The notes: generated from the sequence alone by a model not told the origin. A stretch of 58,249 nt of DNA from Terriglobia bacterium (GCA_030038235.1 JASHPE010000171.1:1-58249); one strand, 5' to 3'. Shown: positions 33,651-43,279, numbered from the stretch's first letter. Numbers and translations are program-made.

Positions 33651-35765
33651 GGGTTCCGGCTTTTCGTTCGCCTGTCCGTTGGCGATGCGGACCTTCAATT
33701 CGTCGAGCTTCTTCTGCAAACTGGCAGCTTCGGTGGCGTCGAAGTCCCCGCCCACCGATCCCGGCCATTCCTGCAAGGCGCGCTCCCAGTCCTGCTCTGC
33801 CGCCTGGGGGCGTCCCTGGGCCAGGTCCAGATTGCCCAGGTGCTCGAGGATGGTGGGATCGTCGGTAATGAGGTGCGCGGCGCGCTTCAGCGGAGCCTCC
33901 GCAAGGTCGGGGCGGTGCATCTTGAGATAGGCCCAGCCGAGGCTATCGAGGTAGGCTCCATTGTTGGGGTCGCCCTGCAGGGCTTTCTGGATGTAGCGCA
34001 CGGACTCGTCCAGGCGCACGCCGCGGTCGGCCAGCATGTAACCGAGGTAATTGGCCGCCGGCCCGTTCAGGGGATCCGTGGCCAGCACCTTCTTGAACTG
34101 CGCCTCCGCCTGATCGTACTGCTTCGAGCGCTCGTAGATGGAGCCCAGCGTGAACTCGGCGTTCTCCTGATCGTCCGGCTTCGAGCTCACGGCCTCGGCC
34201 TTATGGGCGGCGGCCAGCGCATCATCAAAGCGCTTGACCCCGAGGTCGACCTGAGCGATGGCGATCAGCACCTCGAAATCCGAAGGATTCCCGGTGAGCA
34301 GACCGTTCAGCTCCTTGACGGCCTCATCGGCCTTGCCCTGCTCGCCGAGCAGCGAAGCGCGGACCAGCGCGAGTTGCTGGTCCTTGGGATATTTGGCGAC
34401 CGCGGCGTCCGCCTCCGCCATGGCCTTGTCCGGCTGGCGGCTGATGCGCAGCGTGTCGATGATCAGGGCCTCGCCGTGCGGCGCCTGGCTGGGGCCGAGG
34501 TCCACCACCTGGCGGAAGGCGGCCACGGCCTGGTCGTACTTCTCGTCCGTGCGATAGATCAGGCCCAGACGCTCGAGGAAAACGGCGCGATTGGCGGCCT
34601 CGCCCATCGTGTAGTGGCCGTCGGATTTCTCGGAGCTCTTGATCAGCCCCTGCAGGATGGCAGCCGCTTTGTCATCGTTGCCCGCTGCCTCCTCGAGCGT
34701 GGCTTGCTCATAGGCGACCTCGGGGTTGTCCTGCAGCAGATTCTGAGCCTTGGCCAATTCTTCGCGCCCCTCGTCGAATTTACCCTCGACGCGGTCGATG
34801 TGGCCAAGCCGGAGCCAGGCCGCGCCGTCATTGGGATCGGTCCTGAGAATCTTCTGGAATTCGGTGCGCGCTTCGTTGCTCTTGCCCGCCTCCAGCAGCG
34901 CTTCGGCGTAATATTGCCGCAATTCCTGGTTCTCGGGATCCTGCTCCAAGGCCTGATTGTAGGCGTCGACCGCTTTATCGTAATCACGGGTCTGCAGATA
35001 GGCCTGGCCGAGCATCACCAGCGCCGACGGGTCCATGTCGGCGGGCGCGATGCGCTGCAGGGTGGTGATGGCGTCCTGGTAGTTTCCCTGGTCGATGTAG
35101 AGCTGCGCGAGATAGCTCAGCGCGGGCTTCGAGCCCGGATCGGAGCCGATCGCTTTGCGGAAGGTGTCTTCGGCCTTGCTGTTCTGGTTGGTCAGCCGGT
35201 AGAGCCGTCCGAGAGCGATCAAGGAATCCGTGTCCTTCGGGTCGAGGCGCGTGACCGCCTCAAACTCGGTGATCGCCTTGTGAAGCGTCGCCTCGGAATT
35301 GGCCGCCGCATCGCTCTCCCCCAGGCTGTGCAGGTAGATGCCGGCGAGCAGCCGGTGCGCATCCACTTCGTCCGGGTTCACTTCGAGGACCGCCTGCGCC
35401 TCGCGCACGGCGTCGCCCACGCGGTCGGCGCGATAGTAAAGCTCAGCCAGTTGGGTGCGGAGAAACAGCGAATCGGGATCGGCCGCCATGGCCGCTTTGT
35501 ACTCGGCAACGGCCTTATCGACCAGGTCGGGGCGGTTGCTGATGCCCGCCAGTTCCTCGTCGCGGCGCGCCATCATGAAGTGGTAGTACGAGGCTGCGCG
35601 ATCGGGGACAGCGTTCTCGGCCCCCGTTGTTGCGTTGGCGTTGCCCGCCGGCCCGGGCGAGGCCGCGCTCGGAGCCGGCTTCTGCTGGCCCCACAGCGCT
35701 GCGCTTCCGAAAATAAAGATGATAAGACTGCTGCTCGCACCGATCCAACCGCGCATTCTCGTCAT
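33648..35765 (-). CDS. long secreted TPR-repeat protein
   Basis: A 705-residue protein starts with a signal peptide or anchor (MTRMRGWIGASSSLIIFIFG, ALWGQQ). It then carries some 13-15 tetratricopeptide repeats from about residue 60 to 690 (for example VDKAVAEYKAAMAADPDSLF, ALVMLGQAYLQTRDYDKAVD, AVDAYNQALEQDPENQELRQ, LDSLGWAYLKMHRPDLAEAP). TPR proteins scaffold protein complexes; here probably periplasmic or outer-membrane. AAGGGA precedes ATG 35765. It is the first gene of a minus-strand run that includes the antitoxin pair downstream. A MITE-like element lies upstream. Confidence 0.88.
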   Translation of the reverse strand: MTRMRGWIGASSSLIIFIFGSAALWGQQKPAPSAASPGPAGNANATTGAENAVPDRAASYYHFMMARRDEELAGISNRPDLVDKAVAEYKAAMAADPDSLFLRTQLAELYYRADRVGDAVREAQAVLEVNPDEVDAHRLLAGIYLHSLGESDAAANSEATLHKAITEFEAVTRLDPKDTDSLIALGRLYRLTNQNSKAEDTFRKAIGSDPGSKPALSYLAQLYIDQGNYQDAITTLQRIAPADMDPSALVMLGQAYLQTRDYDKAVDAYNQALEQDPENQELRQYYAEALLEAGKSNEARTEFQKILRTDPNDGAAWLRLGHIDRVEGKFDEGREELAKAQNLLQDNPEVAYEQATLEEAAGNDDKAAAILQGLIKSSEKSDGHYTMGEAANRAVFLERLGLIYRTDEKYDQAVAAFRQVVDLGPSQAPHGEALIIDTLRISRQPDKAMAEADAAVAKYPKDQQLALVRASLLGEQGKADEAVKELNGLLTGNPSDFEVLIAIAQVDLGVKRFDDALAAAHKAEAVSSKPDDQENAEFTLGSIYERSKQYDQAEAQFKKVLATDPLNGPAANYLGYMLADRGVRLDESVRYIQKALQGDPNNGAYLDSLGWAYLKMHRPDLAEAPLKRAAHLITDDPTILEHLGNLDLAQGRPQAAEQDWERALQEWPGSVGGDFDATEAASLQKKLDELKVRIANGQANEKPEP

Positions 35766-35919
35766 AATTTCCCTTCGTTACCCCTGGCCTTCACCTGACT
35801 GCGATTATTGCATAGCGCCTCAGGGCTGTAAACACGAGCGCTCGTCCGCGCTCCCCGCGAAGCTCCCTTAAGTTGATGGGAATCGGGCGCTCAGAGTTGC
35901 AATGCTGAGCGAAACGGGT

Positions 35920-36041
35920 AGTGGCCTAATCTCAGACGTAGGGGCGGCCCTTGTGGCCGCCCAAGTGATGGCGCGCACACCGACAGCGCCGTAGTTGGGC
36001 GCCCACACCAGGGTCGCCGCTACGTCTGAGATTAGGCCACT
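35920..36041. repeat. 122-bp MITE-like element (copy 2), upstream of dnaB
   Basis: Its ends AGTGGCCTAATCTCAGACGT and ACGTCTGAGATTAGGCCACT are perfect inverted repeats over 21 bp. Internal GGGCGGCC-type arms (GGGGCGGCCCTTGTGGCCGC) form a second stem. Same length and orientation logic as copy 1. It occupies the middle of the 363-bp gap 35766-36128 between two divergent genes. No coding capacity is seen. Confidence 0.88.
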
Positions 36042-36069
36042 GCGCGAAAATCGAGGAGGTTTGCGACGC

Positions 36070-36078
36070 TGGTATAAT
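36070..36078 (+). promoter_or_regulatory. extended -10 promoter of dnaB (TGgTATAAT)
   Basis: A perfect TATAAT (36073-36078) with TG at the extended position lies about 50 bp before the dnaB GTG. The -35 region is weak. It starts ~30 bp after the MITE-like element. Confidence 0.6.
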
Positions 36079-36128
36079 GTCCCCGCGCCGTCAAATAAAT
36101 TTTGTTCTCGCCGGCCGGAAGAGCTACC

Positions 36129-37496
36129 GTGAGCGAAAGATCATTGCCGCAGAATCTGGATGCCGAACGCGCCCTGCTCGGCTCCATCCTTCTCGATAAC
36201 GCCGCGCTGAACGTCGTGGGGGGGATGCTTCGTCCCGAAGACCTCTTTGCGGACGGGCACCGCCTGATCTTCCAGCAGATCGTGAGCCTGTCGGAGAAGA
36301 ATCGTACGGTGGACGTGGTTACCCTTTCCGACGAGCTCAAGAAAACCGGCATGCTGGATAAGGCAGGCGGCATCGTCTATCTGGCGGGTCTCTCCGATGG
36401 CGTCCCGGTGGGCGATTACGCCTTCGTGCTGAACTACGCGCGCATCATCAAGGAAAAATCGATTTTGCGCCGTCTGATCAACGCCTCCAGCAACGTGATG
36501 AGCCGCGCCTTCGAGGCTTCGGAAGATCCCGAGGTGCTGATCGACGACGCCCAGCGGCAGATCTACGAAATCGCGGGCGAGAAGACGCAGTCGGGATTCC
36601 TCGGCATCCGGGACATCGTCAAATCGAGCTTCGGCACCATCGACGTGCTGCTCGATCGCGGCCAGCGCGTGACGGGCGTGGAGACCGGGTTCACCGATCT
36701 CGACACCATGACCTCGGGGCTGCAACCCGGCGAGCTGATCATCGTGGCGGCGCGCCCGTCGCTCGGCAAGACGGCGCTCGCCATGAACATCGCCGCGTAC
36801 GCCGCCATGAAGGGCAAATCGGTGGGCATGTTCTCGCTCGAAATGAGCAAGGAATCGCTGGTCATCCGCCTGCTGTGCTCGGAAGCGCGCGTGGACAGTC
36901 ATAAGCTGCGCACCGGATTTTCGAGCAAGACCGACTGGGGCAAAATGACCGAAGCGCTGGGGAAGCTTGCGGAGGCGCCGCTTTTCATCGAGGACACGCC
37001 TTCTCTCAGCGTGCTCCAGATCCGCGCCAAAGCGCGCCAACTCGCGCACGAACGGGGCCTCGACCTGCTGATCATCGATTACTTGCAGCTCGCCACCGGG
37101 CACGGCCGCTTCGAGAATCGCACGCAGGAGGTGAGCTACATCTCGCGCAACCTGAAGGCGATCGCCAAGGAGCTGAACATTCCGGTGCTCGCCCTTTCGC
37201 AGTTGAGCCGCGCCTCGGAAGCGCGCGGCAAAGAAGGCGGCGGTCCGCCGCAGCTATTTCACCTGCGAGAGTCCGGGTCCATCGAGCAGGACGCCGACGT
37301 GGTGATCTTCATCCATCGCGACCGCAAGCGGGTGACGGAAGCGGAAGAGTTCGACCCGAGCGCCGGCATCGAGACCAAGCTCATCATCGGCAAGCAACGC
37401 AACGGTCCCACGGGCGAGGTCAACGTGGTGTTTCAGAAATCGTTTGTGAGATTTGAAAACGGGCCGCTCGAGCGGGAGCCGGACGGGAATTATTGA
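36129..37496 (+). CDS. dnaB: replicative DNA helicase DnaB
   Basis: DnaB unwinds DNA at the replication fork. An N-terminal DnaG-interaction domain (LPQNLDAERALLGSILLD, residues 6-110) is followed by the RecA-like core with Walker A ARPSLGKT (208-215), MFSLEMSKESLVIRLLCSEA, Walker B LLIIDYLQLA, and LSQLSRASEAR. The end GKQRNGPTGEVNVVF is also conserved. 455 residues is normal. GTG 36129 follows GGAAGAG; a TTG 27 bp upstream is in frame but lacks a site. No intein is present. It is monocistronic, upstream of alr. Confidence 0.95.
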   Translation: MSERSLPQNLDAERALLGSILLDNAALNVVGGMLRPEDLFADGHRLIFQQIVSLSEKNRTVDVVTLSDELKKTGMLDKAGGIVYLAGLSDGVPVGDYAFVLNYARIIKEKSILRRLINASSNVMSRAFEASEDPEVLIDDAQRQIYEIAGEKTQSGFLGIRDIVKSSFGTIDVLLDRGQRVTGVETGFTDLDTMTSGLQPGELIIVAARPSLGKTALAMNIAAYAAMKGKSVGMFSLEMSKESLVIRLLCSEARVDSHKLRTGFSSKTDWGKMTEALGKLAEAPLFIEDTPSLSVLQIRAKARQLAHERGLDLLIIDYLQLATGHGRFENRTQEVSYISRNLKAIAKELNIPVLALSQLSRASEARGKEGGGPPQLFHLRESGSIEQDADVVIFIHRDRKRVTEAEEFDPSAGIETKLIIGKQRNGPTGEVNVVFQKSFVRFENGPLEREPDGNY

Positions 37497-37529
37497 CGGC
37501 TGTCAGCCGTCAGTTGTCAGTCGTCGGTT

Positions 37530-37623
37530 GGACCGTAGTTGGTGGTTCGTTGATCGTGGATCGTTGTTCGCGGATCGCGGATTGAGAAGCAACGAACTAC
37601 GATCAACGGACCACGAACTCGAC
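37530..37623. repeat. GTTCGTTGATCG-type inverted repeat between dnaB and alr
   Basis: The left arm GTGGTTCGTTGATCGTGGAT (37544-37580 region) mirrors the right arm (AACGAACTACGATCAACGGA), with a short loop ATTGAGA. The words have roughly 7-8 nt period. It fills most of the 150-bp gap. A second, shorter GTCAG word tract (37498-37530) precedes it. Confidence 0.8.
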
Positions 37624-37647
37624 ATTCGCAGACGGGTGCTTGACAGC

Positions 37648-38904
37648 ATGGCAACCTTGACCTCACCAGCAACGACCAAGCTGCTGCGCCCCACCTGGGC
37701 GGAGATTTCCCTGCCCGCGCTGCGCCGCAACTTTGAGCGCGTCCGCCTACTCGCAGGCACGCGCCGGGTGATGGCGGTCATTAAGGCTGACGCTTACGGG
37801 CACGGTGCGGTCGCCGTGGCGCGCTGCCTTGCCGCCTGCGGTGTGGACTGGCTGGGCGTGGCCACGGTCGAGGAAGCGGTGGAACTGCGCGAGGCCGGCG
37901 TCGAGCAGCCTATCCTGCTGCTCGGCGGACTCTACATGAGCGATCCCGCCGATCTGGTGGAATACAAGCTGACGCCCAGCATCTCTTCGACCGCCCGCCT
38001 GGACACTTACGCCGCCTGCGCGCGAAGCTTCAATCAGCCAATTCCCTTCCACCTTAAGGTCGATACCGGCCTCGGACGCCTGGGTCTGCCGCCCAGCCGC
38101 GTGCCGTCGTTCCTGTCGCACTACGTGGAGCTTGAGGGCCTGGAACTGAAAGGAATCTTCACTCACCTCGCGTCGGCCGAGGACCTCGTCGCCACCCAGA
38201 CCGACGAGCAACTGGCGCACTTCCAGGCCGCGCTCAAAGAGCTGCCGTGGTTCAAGGTGCAGCCGGAATGGGTTCACGTATCGAACAGCGCCGCGCTGCT
38301 GGTGCGCCGCGACGTCCGGGAGAATTTGGTGCGAATCGGGGCGCTGCTCTACGGCTACTGCCTGCCGCTCGTCCTGCCGTCGAACTGGTCGCCGGGAATA
38401 CCCTGGGGAGGTCCGGGCCGCGAGACGCCGCCGGCCGCGGCGCCCGGCGCGTCGGAGTTCGAGCCCGTGCTCGCTTTCAAGTCGCGCGTCGTGTATCTGA
38501 AGGACGTGCCCAGCAACACCCCGCTCGGCTATGGCGCCGCCTTCCACAGCCGCCGTCCGTCGCGCATCGCCACCGTACCCGTAGGCTATGCCGATGGCCT
38601 CAGCCGCCAGCTTTCCAGCCGCGGCCGCGCCATCGTCAATGACGATTACGCCCGCATCGTGGGCAACATCAGCATGGACCTGACGCTGATCGACGTGACC
38701 GACATCCCGGGCGTCGAGGTGGGCGACGAGGTGATCCTGATCGGAAACTCCGAGCACTGCCACATCACCGCGCAGGAGATCGCGACCGAGGTCGGGACGG
38801 TGCCGTATGAAGTGCTATGTTCGATCGGCAAGAGAGTACCCAGGATTTATGTGGATGAGGAGCCCAAGCGGCGTCTTGACACCGCACCCTTTGTCAGTGG
38901 CTAG
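37648..38904 (+). CDS. alr: alanine racemase
   Basis: Alr makes D-alanine for peptidoglycan. The PLP lysine is K46 in AVIKADAYGHGAV. The second catalytic residue, Y295, is in LGYGAAFHSRRPSRIATVPV. The substrate loop GRLGL and NISMDLTLIDV are intact. The 418 residues are ~40 longer than usual. Most of the surplus is a Pro/Gly-rich insertion at about 244-270 (PSNWSPGIPWGGPGRETPPA). ATG 37648 follows a weak GACAG; the frame stays open upstream through a repeat. It follows dnaB on the same strand. Confidence 0.94.
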   Translation: MATLTSPATTKLLRPTWAEISLPALRRNFERVRLLAGTRRVMAVIKADAYGHGAVAVARCLAACGVDWLGVATVEEAVELREAGVEQPILLLGGLYMSDPADLVEYKLTPSISSTARLDTYAACARSFNQPIPFHLKVDTGLGRLGLPPSRVPSFLSHYVELEGLELKGIFTHLASAEDLVATQTDEQLAHFQAALKELPWFKVQPEWVHVSNSAALLVRRDVRENLVRIGALLYGYCLPLVLPSNWSPGIPWGGPGRETPPAAAPGASEFEPVLAFKSRVVYLKDVPSNTPLGYGAAFHSRRPSRIATVPVGYADGLSRQLSSRGRAIVNDDYARIVGNISMDLTLIDVTDIPGVEVGDEVILIGNSEHCHITAQEIATEVGTVPYEVLCSIGKRVPRIYVDEEPKRRLDTAPFVSG

Positions 38905-39000
38905 TGGGCCGTCCCACCGATTAAGTTGGTATGAGTCCGGTGCTTCAAATCACCATACGTCCACGAAATGGGCTTCGCCGTCCTGGCGTACGCCCGAATG

Positions 39001-39432
39001 TCAGTGGGGCAGGCCACTAGCCTCTTCCTTCTTCTTAGCCATATCCAGAATCGCGCTCCACTGTACCTCGGTTACGGGCATGACGGAAAGCCGCGGCATC
39101 CGCACGAGATAGAAATCCTTCAGCGAAGATTGCTGCTTCACTTCGCTCAGCGTTACCGGCCGCGGAAGACGGCCGGCGGCTTTGAGGTCGACCACCGCCA
39201 GCCTGGGATCCTTCTGCTTGGGGTCAGGATACGGCTCGCTCACCACTTCCGCGAAGCCGACCACAGCCTTCGTGTCGCCGGTCTCGTAAATCAGCACCTC
39301 GTCCCCCTTGTGGGCGCTCCGCAGATGCTTGAGAGCGAGATTATTCGACACGCCGTCCCAGCGCGTCTGACCGTCGCGCTCGAGATCGGCGAACGAGTAA
39401 GTCGCGGGGTCGGACTTCATCAGCCATTTCAT
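39001..39432 (-). CDS. EVE-domain protein
   Basis: This 143-residue protein begins MKWLMKSDPATYSFADLE. It then reads TRWDGVSNNLALKHLRSAHK and GDEVLIYETGDTKAVVGFAE, and ends with DFYLVRMPRLSVMPVTEVQW. This is the EVE/thymocyte nuclear protein 1 pattern, a small modified-base reader fold related to YTH and PUA. Family knowledge suggests it binds modified cytosine or N6-methyladenine in nucleic acids. No partner gene of a restriction or RNA-processing system is beside it; it sits alone between alr and a coiled-coil protein. Confidence 0.88.
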   Translation of the reverse strand: MKWLMKSDPATYSFADLERDGQTRWDGVSNNLALKHLRSAHKGDEVLIYETGDTKAVVGFAEVVSEPYPDPKQKDPRLAVVDLKAAGRLPRPVTLSEVKQQSSLKDFYLVRMPRLSVMPVTEVQWSAILDMAKKKEEASGLPH

Positions 39433-39476
39433 CTTGGCGCTCGGGCCGTCAGTATGTCTGACCGACGACCAACTTC

Positions 39477-40463
39477 TTACGACGTCCCGCCTCCCGGCCT
39501 CGACTGAAGCACGCTGGGTGTGTTGGGGAAGAGCCCCTTGGGCGTACTCAAATATCCGCTAATGGTGTTCTTGTCCAGCTTGTTGACCACCAGCTCGCAA
39601 GCGCTGGATCCGCCTTGCACGTAGAACAAAACCGGCGAGTCCACCGCCTGATCCTTGCGCACCGTACGCTTGTCGTCGAAGAACAGGTCGGCGGTGAAGT
39701 TGTTCTTCTTCGGGTTGGTCTTCTCCAGCCTCACCTGGATGTTCCCCACTTTCTGCTGCGAACCGCGGGTGAGGGTGAACTCGAAATAGTCGCGGTCGGT
39801 CTTGTGCGCCAGCGCCACCAACTCGTCGTGGGTCTTGGCGATCGCGCCCGAGAGTTCGCCCTTGGCGCCGTTCAACGCGTCGTTGGTATCACCGATGTTC
39901 TTTCTCAGTCCGGCGATGTCGCTGTTGACGCCGGTGAATTTGCTGTTCGCGTCGGCCTGAAGCTGATTCACCTGATCCGCGCTCGCCTTCTGGGCGATCG
40001 CCTGATTCAACTGACTTACGGCCTGCTTCTGCTGCAGTTCGATGTTACTCGCCAATTGCCGGGCCCGCGTCAGTTCCTGCTGCGTCATCCCCAGGCGCTC
40101 CGACGTGACTTGAAACTGCGCCCGAAGCTGCGCGTATTTCTCGTCGCTCCCATCCATCCGGTGATTGAGCACGTTGAGCTGGTCTGCCGTCTGATTCGCG
40201 CCCTGCTGGACGTTATTCTGCAGTGTCCGAATCATGTAATAGTTGACCCCGGCCATCGCCACCAGCAGGATCACCAGAATGGTAAGAATAACGACCGGCG
40301 TGCGCGATTGCGCTACCACGGGCGGCGGGTAATACGTCGGCTGCACCGGAGCTGGAGCCGGGGTTGGGGCTGCGGTCTGAGTTGGGGTCGGACTTGGAGC
40401 GTCGTTAGGAGCGTTGTTGAAGCCGAATACAGCGTTGCCCGGATTTCGTGGTTGATCTGCCAT
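39477..40463 (-). CDS. single-pass membrane protein with coiled coil, unknown function
   Basis: The 328 residues have a Pro/Thr/Ala-rich cytoplasmic start (about 1-50), one transmembrane helix (about 57-79, VVILTILVILLVAMAGVNYY) and a long coiled-coil region (about 85-205, LNQAIAQKASADQVNQLQA) with a C-terminal beta domain (about 215-310, EFTLTRGSQQKVGNIQVRLE, FYVQGGSSACELVVNKL). It looks conserved in Acidobacteria but I do not know its role. GGAGGAGAGAATTAG precedes the ATG. It is divergent from glpK. Confidence 0.7.
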   Translation of the reverse strand: MADQPRNPGNAVFGFNNAPNDAPSPTPTQTAAPTPAPAPVQPTYYPPPVVAQSRTPVVILTILVILLVAMAGVNYYMIRTLQNNVQQGANQTADQLNVLNHRMDGSDEKYAQLRAQFQVTSERLGMTQQELTRARQLASNIELQQKQAVSQLNQAIAQKASADQVNQLQADANSKFTGVNSDIAGLRKNIGDTNDALNGAKGELSGAIAKTHDELVALAHKTDRDYFEFTLTRGSQQKVGNIQVRLEKTNPKKNNFTADLFFDDKRTVRKDQAVDSPVLFYVQGGSSACELVVNKLDKNTISGYLSTPKGLFPNTPSVLQSRPGGGTS

Positions 40464-40700
40464 CTAATTCTCTCCTCCGGGGACCGCGGGTGGATCGCTC
40501 GCGGTCCGCTGAAGCTAAGATGCCCAAACCCGAGAACAAGTTGCGAGGTATGGCGGGACCGGTGAGTATTGCATTGCCAAGGGTCGGCTCGCAACAGGCG
40601 TTAAGGCCCCGCCAAGGCTCGCGAGTGCAGTCCGGCTCCCTTAGAACAGGTGCTGTTGCTAGAATGTGTCTGGAGTCCGCAAGTCTTCGAAGGAGCCGCG

Positions 40701-42215
40701 ATGCCCGAATATGTTCTGGCGCTCGACCAGGGGACCACCAGCTCGCGGGCGATTCTCTTCGATCGTGACGGCCGGGTTTCAGCCTCGGCCAGCGAGGAGT
40801 TTCCCCAATACTACCCGCAGCCGGGCTGGGTGGAGCACGACGCCGGCGAGATCTGGAACTCGCAGCGCCGCGTGGCTGAGCAGGTGCTCGCGGGCGTGTC
40901 GCCAGCCGCCGTCGCCGCCATCGGGATCACCAACCAGCGCGAGACGGTCGTCATGTGGGACCGGCGAACCTCGGAGCCCGTCTACCGGGCCATCGTCTGG
41001 CAGTGCCGCCGGACGGCTGGCATGTGCGACCGCATCCGGCAGGACGGCTTCGACCGGGTGCTCCGGGAGCGCACGGGTCTCGTGACCGATGCCTACTTCT
41101 CCGGCACCAAGATTGCCTGGCTGCTCGAGAATATCCCCGGCGTGCGCGAGCGTGCCGACGGCGGCGACTTGGCTTGCGGCACTATCGACGCCTGGCTGAT
41201 CTGGCAGCTCACCGGCGGACGCGCACACGTGACCGATGTCACCAACGCGTCGCGCACCCTGCTGTTCAACATTCACACTCTGGCCTGGGACGACGAGATC
41301 CTGAGCTACTTCCGGATTCCGCGCTCCCTGCTGCCTGAAGTGCGGTCGTCGAGCGAGTTCGTGGCGCAGTCTGACCTCCTCACGCCGGGCCGGGCGATCC
41401 CGCTCGCCGGAGTCGCCGGAGACCAGCAGGCGTCCCTCTTCGGACATCAATGCCTCGAGCCCGGCAGCGTGAAGAATACATACGGTACCGGCTGCTTTCT
41501 GTTGATGAACACCGGCGCGGCAGCGCCCGCCTCGCAGAATGGCCTGCTCTCGACCGTGGCGTGGCGGCTGGGCGCGTCACAACCCGCCGTGTACGCAATC
41601 GAGGGCAGCATTTTCGTGGCAGGCGCGGCCATCCAATGGCTCCGCGACGAGCTTCAACTGGTTCGCAGCGCCGAAGAGACGGCGGCGCTCGCGGCGGCCG
41701 TGCCCAACACGGGCGGCGTGTACTTCGTCCCCGCCTTTGTGGGTCTCGGCGCGCCTTACTGGGACGCCTATGCGCGCGGAACCATCGTGGGCATCACGCG
41801 GGGTACGAACCGGAATCACCTTGCCCGCGCCGCGCTCGAAGCCATGGCCTACCAGACGCGCTCGGTGGTCGACGGCATGGCCGCCGATTGCGGAATCCGT
41901 CCGCAGGTCCTGCGCGTGGACGGCGGCGCTGCTCGCAACGACTTTATGTGCCAGTTCCAGGCCGACCTTCTGGGCGTGCCGGTCGAGCGTCCGGCCACGA
42001 CGGAGACAACGTCTCTCGGCGCAGCCTATCTCGCCGGACTCGCCTCCGGCTTCTGGAGGGATGCGGCGGAATTGGCCGGACAGTTCCGCATAGGCGCGCG
42101 CTTTGAGCCCGCGATGAGCGCGACCCGCCGGGAGGGGCTTTATACCGGATGGCAGCGCGCCGTGGAACGGGCGCGGGGTTGGGCGCTCGCGCAAAGGATT
42201 GAGAATGACGACTAA
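40701..42215 (+). CDS. glpK: glycerol kinase
   Basis: GlpK makes glycerol-3-phosphate from glycerol and ATP. Motifs include the N-terminal phosphate loop [18 protein letters not shown] (9-17), QNTTQCRR-like [33 protein letters not shown], and the C-terminal [20 protein letters not shown]. 504 residues is normal. ATG 40701 follows GAAGGAGCCGCG. A dehydrogenase gene follows 69 bp later. No glpD or glpF is next to it; a GlpF gene lies at 17.6-18.3 kb. Confidence 0.96.
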   Translation: MPEYVLALDQGTTSSRAILFDRDGRVSASASEEFPQYYPQPGWVEHDAGEIWNSQRRVAEQVLAGVSPAAVAAIGITNQRETVVMWDRRTSEPVYRAIVWQCRRTAGMCDRIRQDGFDRVLRERTGLVTDAYFSGTKIAWLLENIPGVRERADGGDLACGTIDAWLIWQLTGGRAHVTDVTNASRTLLFNIHTLAWDDEILSYFRIPRSLLPEVRSSSEFVAQSDLLTPGRAIPLAGVAGDQQASLFGHQCLEPGSVKNTYGTGCFLLMNTGAAAPASQNGLLSTVAWRLGASQPAVYAIEGSIFVAGAAIQWLRDELQLVRSAEETAALAAAVPNTGGVYFVPAFVGLGAPYWDAYARGTIVGITRGTNRNHLARAALEAMAYQTRSVVDGMAADCGIRPQVLRVDGGAARNDFMCQFQADLLGVPVERPATTETTSLGAAYLAGLASGFWRDAAELAGQFRIGARFEPAMSATRREGLYTGWQRAVERARGWALAQRIENDD

Positions 42216-42284
42216 CCTCGGCACCAACGGTTGGGCAGGATTGGCCGCGGTTAACTGTGACTTTCAACCCTTCTGGAGGACCAC

Positions 42285-43184
42285 ATGAAGATCGGATTCG
42301 TGGGCTTAGGCCAAATGGGAAGCGGCATCGCTCGAAATCTGGTGAAGGCGGGTCACGAGGTGCACGCGTACAATCGCACCGCGAGCCGGGCCGAAGAACT
42401 GGCCGCCGACGGCGCTCAGGTGGCGAGGACGATCGCGGATGCCGCCGCGACCGGCCTCGTCTTCACCATGCTTTCCGACGACCATGCCGTCGAGCAGTGT
42501 GTCTTCGGTGAGGACGGGATTCTCGCGGCGCTGCCTCGCGGCGGCCTGCACGTTTCGCTGAGCACGATCAGCGTGGATTTCTCCCGGCGCCTGGCCGAAG
42601 AGCACGCGAAGCGCGGGCAGGAGTACGTGGCCTCGCCCGTCTTTGGACGCCCGCAGTTCGCGGAGTCCGCCCAATTGCTCGTAGTCGCCGCAGGGCCCGA
42701 GCGAGCGGTCCAGAAAGCGCGTCCGCTGCTTGAGGCCATCGGACGCAAGCTATTCGTATTGGGAAGCGACGCGCCCCTGGCGAACGTGCTCAAGCTGAGC
42801 GGCAATTTTTTGATCGCTTCGATGCTCGAAGCGCTCAGCGAAACGTTTGCGCTGGCGGGCAAGTCCGGCATTGAACCGTTGAAGTGCCTCGAAATCCTGA
42901 ACAACATATTCCAATCGCCGGTCTACGAGATCTACGGCAAAATCATCGCCGAAGAGCGCTTCGAGCCCCCGGGATTCAAAATGCTGCTGGGCTTGAAGGA
43001 CGTCCGGCTGGCGCTGGCGGCAGGCGAGGCCGCCGCTGTGCCCATGCCGCTCGCGAGCCTGATTCGCGACCACATGATCTCCGGAATCGCCCGCGGCATG
43101 GGCGAGATCGACTGGTCGGCGATCGCACGCGTCGTGGCCGAAGACGCGGGACTTGGGACTCAAAAGTTGAAAGTCAAAGGTTGA
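42285..43184 (+). CDS. NAD(P)-dependent beta-hydroxyacid dehydrogenase (3-hydroxyisobutyrate family)
   Basis: The 299-residue protein starts MKIGFVGLGQMGSGIARNLV, the nucleotide-binding GxGxxG motif. It then has HVSLSTISVDFSRRL (substrate loop), SPVFGRPQFAES, and the catalytic Lys in NVLKLSGNFL. This is the 3-hydroxyisobutyrate/6-phosphogluconate dehydrogenase superfamily; the substrate cannot be set from sequence (GLYR/tartronate semialdehyde types possible). GGAGGACCAC precedes the ATG. Its C-terminus (QKLKVKG) and stop lie in a period-7 repeat. It lies between glpK and a PaaK-type ligase gene. Confidence 0.85.
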   Translation: MKIGFVGLGQMGSGIARNLVKAGHEVHAYNRTASRAEELAADGAQVARTIADAAATGLVFTMLSDDHAVEQCVFGEDGILAALPRGGLHVSLSTISVDFSRRLAEEHAKRGQEYVASPVFGRPQFAESAQLLVVAAGPERAVQKARPLLEAIGRKLFVLGSDAPLANVLKLSGNFLIASMLEALSETFALAGKSGIEPLKCLEILNNIFQSPVYEIYGKIIAEERFEPPGFKMLLGLKDVRLALAAGEAAAVPMPLASLIRDHMISGIARGMGEIDWSAIARVVAEDAGLGTQKLKVKG

Positions 43185-43279
43185 AGTCAAAGGTTGAAAA
43201 GCGAAATCCAGGATTGAGACATCGAGTTTCGCTTTTCGACTTTCGACTTTCGACTTTCAACTTTCGACTTTTGACTTTC
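43160..43279. repeat. period-7 hairpin (CTTTCGA words) overlapping the dehydrogenase stop
   Basis: Left arm CAAAAGTTGAAAGTCAAAGG mirrors right arm words TTTCGACTTTCGACTTTCAA and CTTTTGACTTTCC. The loop is about 20 bp. The left arm supplies the last codons (QKLKVKG) and the TGA stop of the dehydrogenase gene, and the right arm ends 11 bp before the next start codon. Confidence 0.88.

Noticed and set aside
33840..35798. 652-residue plus-strand frame
   Set aside because: Antisense shadow of the TPR gene; repeats in it mirror the TPR periodicity.
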